A stretch of DNA of 64,000 nt, from positions 661,590 through 725,589 of the forward strand of contig CAADRB010000027.1 in the NCBI GenBank assembly GCA_900708905.1, in the 5' to 3' direction. The position numbers and the translations under genes were made by a program. Positions 60,056-64,000 of the stretch are shown piece after piece. The notes under the pieces are model-generated. The model was not told the DNA's origin and ran no database searches. It saw only the letters and a list, made by a program, of their open reading frames with translations. Each line of letters opens with the position of its first letter. The first letter of the stretch is position 1. This DNA is from Hymenolepis diminuta (Eukaryota > Platyhelminthes > Cestoda > Cyclophyllidea > Hymenolepididae).

Positions 60056-63000
60056 TCTATTTCTCCTTTCAGTTGAGAATTTGACATTATCTTACACAGT
60101 ATGCAGCAAACAAAGCAAAGATAAAATTTTAGCTGTCATACCTTTGACTTAAACATCGATGCATCAAGGTCGCATGACTAACCACCAACTAAATCCGAAT
60201 GTCATGGACATGATCACATTCCGGTACTTAGGAGTCAATTTAAAAACTAAAAAAATTAGAACACTACTAAGAGAATTACACTTGAACTTGACGAGTTGAA
60301 TGCCTCCCTAATTCTAACGAAGTAAGACTTCTAATGGTCTGATTGCATTGGACGCTTCTTCTAGACTGCTTTTCCATATTTACCGTTTTGGACTCTCTTT
60401 GCTCCTCGACTTGTAAACTTATACACCTCACTGTCATGGGAAATTAAAAATAAGGCAGAATAATGATGATGGAATGAAATAAATAAAAGCGAGAGATTAT
60501 ATTAAAACACAATTTTAAAATATGCATACATTATGATCACAATTTTGTCCTTATCCATTACTGTAAGTAGGAATGCAATTTACTAACTCATGGATAATTA
60601 CTTGAGAGTTAAAGAGAGCGACAGTTATCTGAATGCCAAAGCCAATTCCAGCCAACTTTCAAAACCATCAAACTTTGAAACAATTAAGTCAACTAATATA
60701 TGAAATTTGAATCAAAAAGACCCGGAAAAGAATGTTATGAAGAGTTTGTGAGACCACGCGCAATTCGCTTGTTTGTATTTTGGAAGAAAATAATAACAAA
60801 ACTCTAATGACCAATGAATGTGGATGGACTTCCTTTTCTCAGTGAAAATATTGCCTTTGAATTAATAGGATACACATTATAGTAGTATGCTCACAACTAA
60901 AGAAAAAATGTGGTCTTTGATATTTTTTATGGAGTAGTCTTATAGGATCACGTTTTTGAAATCTTTCAACATGCCGAATACAAACGAGATAATTGGAGAT
61001 TTGCATAATCGAATAAATTCAAATACATATGAAGCAAATGACAATTAAAAAAACCGGTTTAAACGATTATTGAAGTTAGTATTAGCACTTTGAGTTCATC
61101 GTCGGTGCTACACTTATTTGCCTGATCGTGACTGTAAGAGGAACAAGTGAATCAGGGGAGGAGGGACAACCACTCAAATAAATCAAGTGGTCAACAAGCT
61201 GTGAACATCACAAAATGCTTGAAAAAACCTGGAATCATAACAAGAACATGACAGTTCGGAACATTAAGATGTAACTAAGTGAATTATGTCCTTATGAGAA
61301 AACAATTCCAGAATTCAATCAAAGTGCGAATCTTGATAGTCAGACCTCAGGAAATACTCTTTCTCACCTCCCGACTGTTGAGCATTTAGAAGCTATTTAG
61401 TGACTCTTATTTGTAAAAGTATTATTAACAATTTCAGAAATAATAATTAACATTGAGGCAGATTATTTCAATTCAAAAACTGTGACAGAAAATTGATTTT
61501 GAATAAATTATGAAGATTTTTGCATTTTTATGCTCTAATTTAGTAAGTAAAGTACAAATGAAAAAAATTTAACCTCTTTACTAGTACCTACTTCATATTA
61601 TAGCGGAAATCTATTTCCTTACTTAAATATTACTGCATTTACTGCGATTTTAATAGCGGAATCTGGTTGAATTGGATGGCAGAATGTGTAGTTTGCAGAG
61701 GTACTTGAGTACAGGATGTGCCAACGAGTTTTCATGGGGATGATTAAAATCAGAAGTGGATTTGACTAACCATCCTCCCTAATTTGACCTCTAAAATCAT
61801 ATATTAAAAGAAAATCTGGAAAAGACTATAAAAAATAATCGCTCTTTTCTAGTTCTAATGTACAAAATGTGTAAGTTGTACATTTTTCTGTCCAATCCGT
61901 ATCCATGATATGACCTTTAAATAAATGGACTCATTTTAGAAACGTATTCATCAGTTGAGATTGTGGGAACTAAACCTGATGACTATTAGCTAAGAGCAAA
62001 TAACCAGAGTACTAGTGACCTCGAAGACTGGGTCATGACTAGAGCGGAATTGAGTGTAAGAGAAAAAAAATGGCAAACACTAATAAAAAACGGGACGAAG
62101 GATGGAGTAGACGAGTATGGGGAGAGAATCGACAGTCTAGACCACCACCACCGACCTTGTAACTGGACGAGTTGGTGGATTTTACAGGCGAAATCTGAAT
62201 AGGCGAGTATAAATCACTAATCAAATTTCCCAATTGTTTTGATTAAAAACATTTCAGACAAACACAGAAACATAAGTGTGATTTGTTAGCAGAATGAATT
62301 CAATCAATGAAATTCAAAAAAATTTTTGAAGAATCCTTCAGCATGGCTAAATGAGATATTTAACATTGACAAACAATTATATGACAAATTTAGGAGCATT
62401 GCAAAATTAAAATATTTAACAATCTCATCTCTGGCATGGTGTCGAATATCACGTAAGATCAACCATTGGGAGGATAAATGAGTCGAAGTGCCAAAATCTC
62501 TCCTTCTTAATTAAAAAAAAGCCAATTAATAAGCACTGAACTTCGTCGAAAAGCATCTTCTGCAATCAAGAGGGCGAATTATAACATTTTAACAGTAAGA
62601 TAACAATTTAATTAATAATTGAATCCAAAATCAAATGAAGGGAGAGCCGTTGATAACTTGACGTTGCTCTCAGCCTCCTCGTTGATCCCCTCCCCTTTAG
62701 CAATTATGAATATTTCTTTTAATCGATTTTTATTCCCTCCCACACTTATACATTGTAATTTTTTATTACTGTGGAAAATAGTGATGGCAAATTACAGGAT
62801 TTCTTTCAGTCGGGAAACATCTTCCCTAAACCTGTTATTAAATTAGGGAATTTGGTTAGTATTTCATTCAAAAATATAAATTAATGAAAACTAAGAAGAT
62901 TTACGCAGTGAAGATTTTGCCATTATGCAAACGTAAAGTTAAATCATTGAGAAGTAATCTTAAAAAGAATGTCCTGAAGGGATTTCCATATCTTTTCTTC

Positions 63001-63067
63001 GTATGAAAATCTGTAATATTCAGTAGTAGATTCATTTAAGCGTTGGTAGCAAGTCGTGTTTTCTACT

Positions 63068-63893
63068 CTAATTTGTGCGCTTAATCGACTTCGGCGGTGA
63101 TTTACTATTCCATTTTGAATTTACTTCCAGTAAGATTTTCTCACAAATTTCAGCCTCACGTATCTTTCCGAAATATTTATCGACTTGAGCAACATTAATT
63201 GGTCTTTCCATTCCTCCAATATCGAGTGCTAATTGCAATTTTGCCTGTTTTTCCTTGCTTTTAAATAACACGAGTTGATAGATTGGTGATACTTTAGTTA
63301 AACGTAATTTCATATTCCCCACTCATAAGATTTTCTCGTAGATATATGCCCCTTCCAGTTACGAAATCCTCGAAAGCATTTTTTTCTTCAGGTTTGCTCG
63401 AAATTCTTTTGATGGTTCAGGGGGACTTATTGGGTGATTGATACATCTTTGGTCTGCTTCTTCTTCATATTAATCATTTGATCGGAGGTTTTCTGTCAAG
63501 TCTTGAATGAGCAGCTGTCAAGGAGTTCACGTGAAGAGCTTTCATCTTCTCCGCAATTGCTCCCTCCCCTTTCTCGTTCGACCTGTCCTTTTCCTCTCTC
63601 TTAGTTCGGGGCTCCCGATTCGCATGTCTGGAATGCAGCATTGCATTCAATGTTGATTTTTGCAGGAAGATCTCCATTCTCTGTCTTCTTGATAATCTTT
63701 ACATGCAGAGTCAGAGAATCTGCAAATGATTTGGTTTTCTTGTTCATAAATGTAGGCAACCATTCTTGGGGCGTCATAAAATTTCCCTGCAGTTTATTCG
63801 GCAATAATTTGTGACGCTCATACTGTTTCCTCAGAAAAAGTTCATGCTTCCTCAAGATAAGTTCAAATTCATCAATATTTATGGAGAATTTTT
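63068..63893 (-). pseudogene. Cluster of broken ORFs, probably a degenerate coding sequence of unknown family
   Basis: Three minus-strand frames follow one another: 63855-63601 (open further upstream to about 63880; RKQYERHKLLPNKLQGNFMT, PQEWLPTFMNKKTKSFADSL, ECNAAFQTCESGAPN), 63677-63474 (an overlapping different frame rich in charged residues) and 63322-63068 (LTKVSPIYQLVLFKSKEKQA, LQLALDIGGMERPINVAQVD, KYFGKIREAEICEKILLEVN). Charge pattern and composition look coding and GC is above background, but stops and frame changes break it. It could be a retroposed or decayed gene, or true exons joined by small introns (GTAAATTC and GTGAAC type sites exist). No homology recognised. Confidence 0.35.
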
Positions 63894-64000
63894 ATATATT
63901 CAAATTTCGAGTGTTTTTTAAACTTGTCAGCGCCAACTTTTACGATCTAAAAGCCGAAACCCCAGCCATACAAGAAGGAAAAGCATGATTTCTCATTTCT

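Larger units (their letters stand above)
55297..63060. other. AT-rich sequence, probably further intron of the SLC17-type gene
   Basis: No SLC17 exon recognised. It has a weakly duplicated motif (repeat F, about 58800-58870 and 59945-60055), a possible small exon at 58230-58346 (+), and a few GC-richer spots (56030-56090, 61080-61160, 62040-62200) without convincing ORFs. The ORFs at 56863-57048, 62039-62233 and 62619-62846 appear random. Confidence 0.5.

Noticed and set aside
1..64000. CRISPR arrays, operons of bacterial type, phage or restriction systems
   Set aside because: Introns, poly(A) signals and animal gene families show eukaryotic nuclear DNA. No regular direct-repeat/spacer array was seen.

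Overview
The window reads as nuclear DNA of a flatworm (Platyhelminthes), most likely a parasitic neodermatan such as a tapeworm or a schistosome-like fluke. The base composition is strongly AT-rich (about two thirds A+T by eye). Genes have spliceosomal GT..AG introns; some are only 32-45 nt long and others in the same gene run to several kb. Several gene starts look like spliced-leader (SL) trans-splice sites. I cannot resolve the species. A 472-base run of N (3523-3994) shows this is a draft scaffold.

Layout, left to right. Position 1-580 (minus) is the 5' part of a CKS1 cell-cycle gene cut by the window edge. A 6 kb repeat-bearing spacer follows, then a single-exon gene for an unrecognised Gln/Pro-rich protein (6787-8598, minus). 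UFD1 follows (12327-14157, minus, nine exons). It is divergent from a BTBD1/2-type BTB-BACK-PHR gene (16883-22055, plus, seven exons). A repeat-dense convergent spacer (22.1-26.9 kb) leads to a compact minus-strand pair, a GDP-fucose transporter (SLC35C1, 26919-32387) lying directly behind an LSm-domain gene resembling NAA38 (32469-32759). An unidentified coding exon lies at 33540-33904 (minus). A ubiquitin-like/ribosomal S27a fusion gene is at 35857-36357 (plus). From 38120 to at least 55296 (minus) lie the last three exons of an SLC17-type transporter, separated by introns of 5.8 and 10.8 kb. The remainder to 64000 is AT-rich, with weak exon-like ORFs and a degenerate ORF cluster near 63-63.9 kb.

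The most notable observation is at the SLC35C1 start. The reconstructed protein matches the family from its first transmembrane segment to its C-terminus, but the first exon contains no start codon. It follows a TTTAG acceptor directly, with an in-frame stop immediately upstream. It is in phase 0, so an SL exon ending in AUG, as described for flatworms, would supply the initiator Met. The acceptor lies about 80 nt behind the stop codon of the NAA38-like gene, whose AATAAA overlaps its own stop codon. Together these suggest a small SL-resolved operon. Other points are a ubiquitin moiety in the S27a fusion that has lost most lysines and the Ile44 patch, a BTB domain split by a Ser/Pro-rich insertion, and at least five dispersed repeat families not explained by any gene.

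The genes are ordinary housekeeping functions (cell cycle, p97-dependent protein degradation, ubiquitin ligase adaptor, Golgi nucleotide-sugar import, N-terminal acetylation, translation, anion transport) and do not form an obvious pathway. All coordinates and splice junctions were worked out by reading the sequence. Family names come from recognised motifs, not from a database search.
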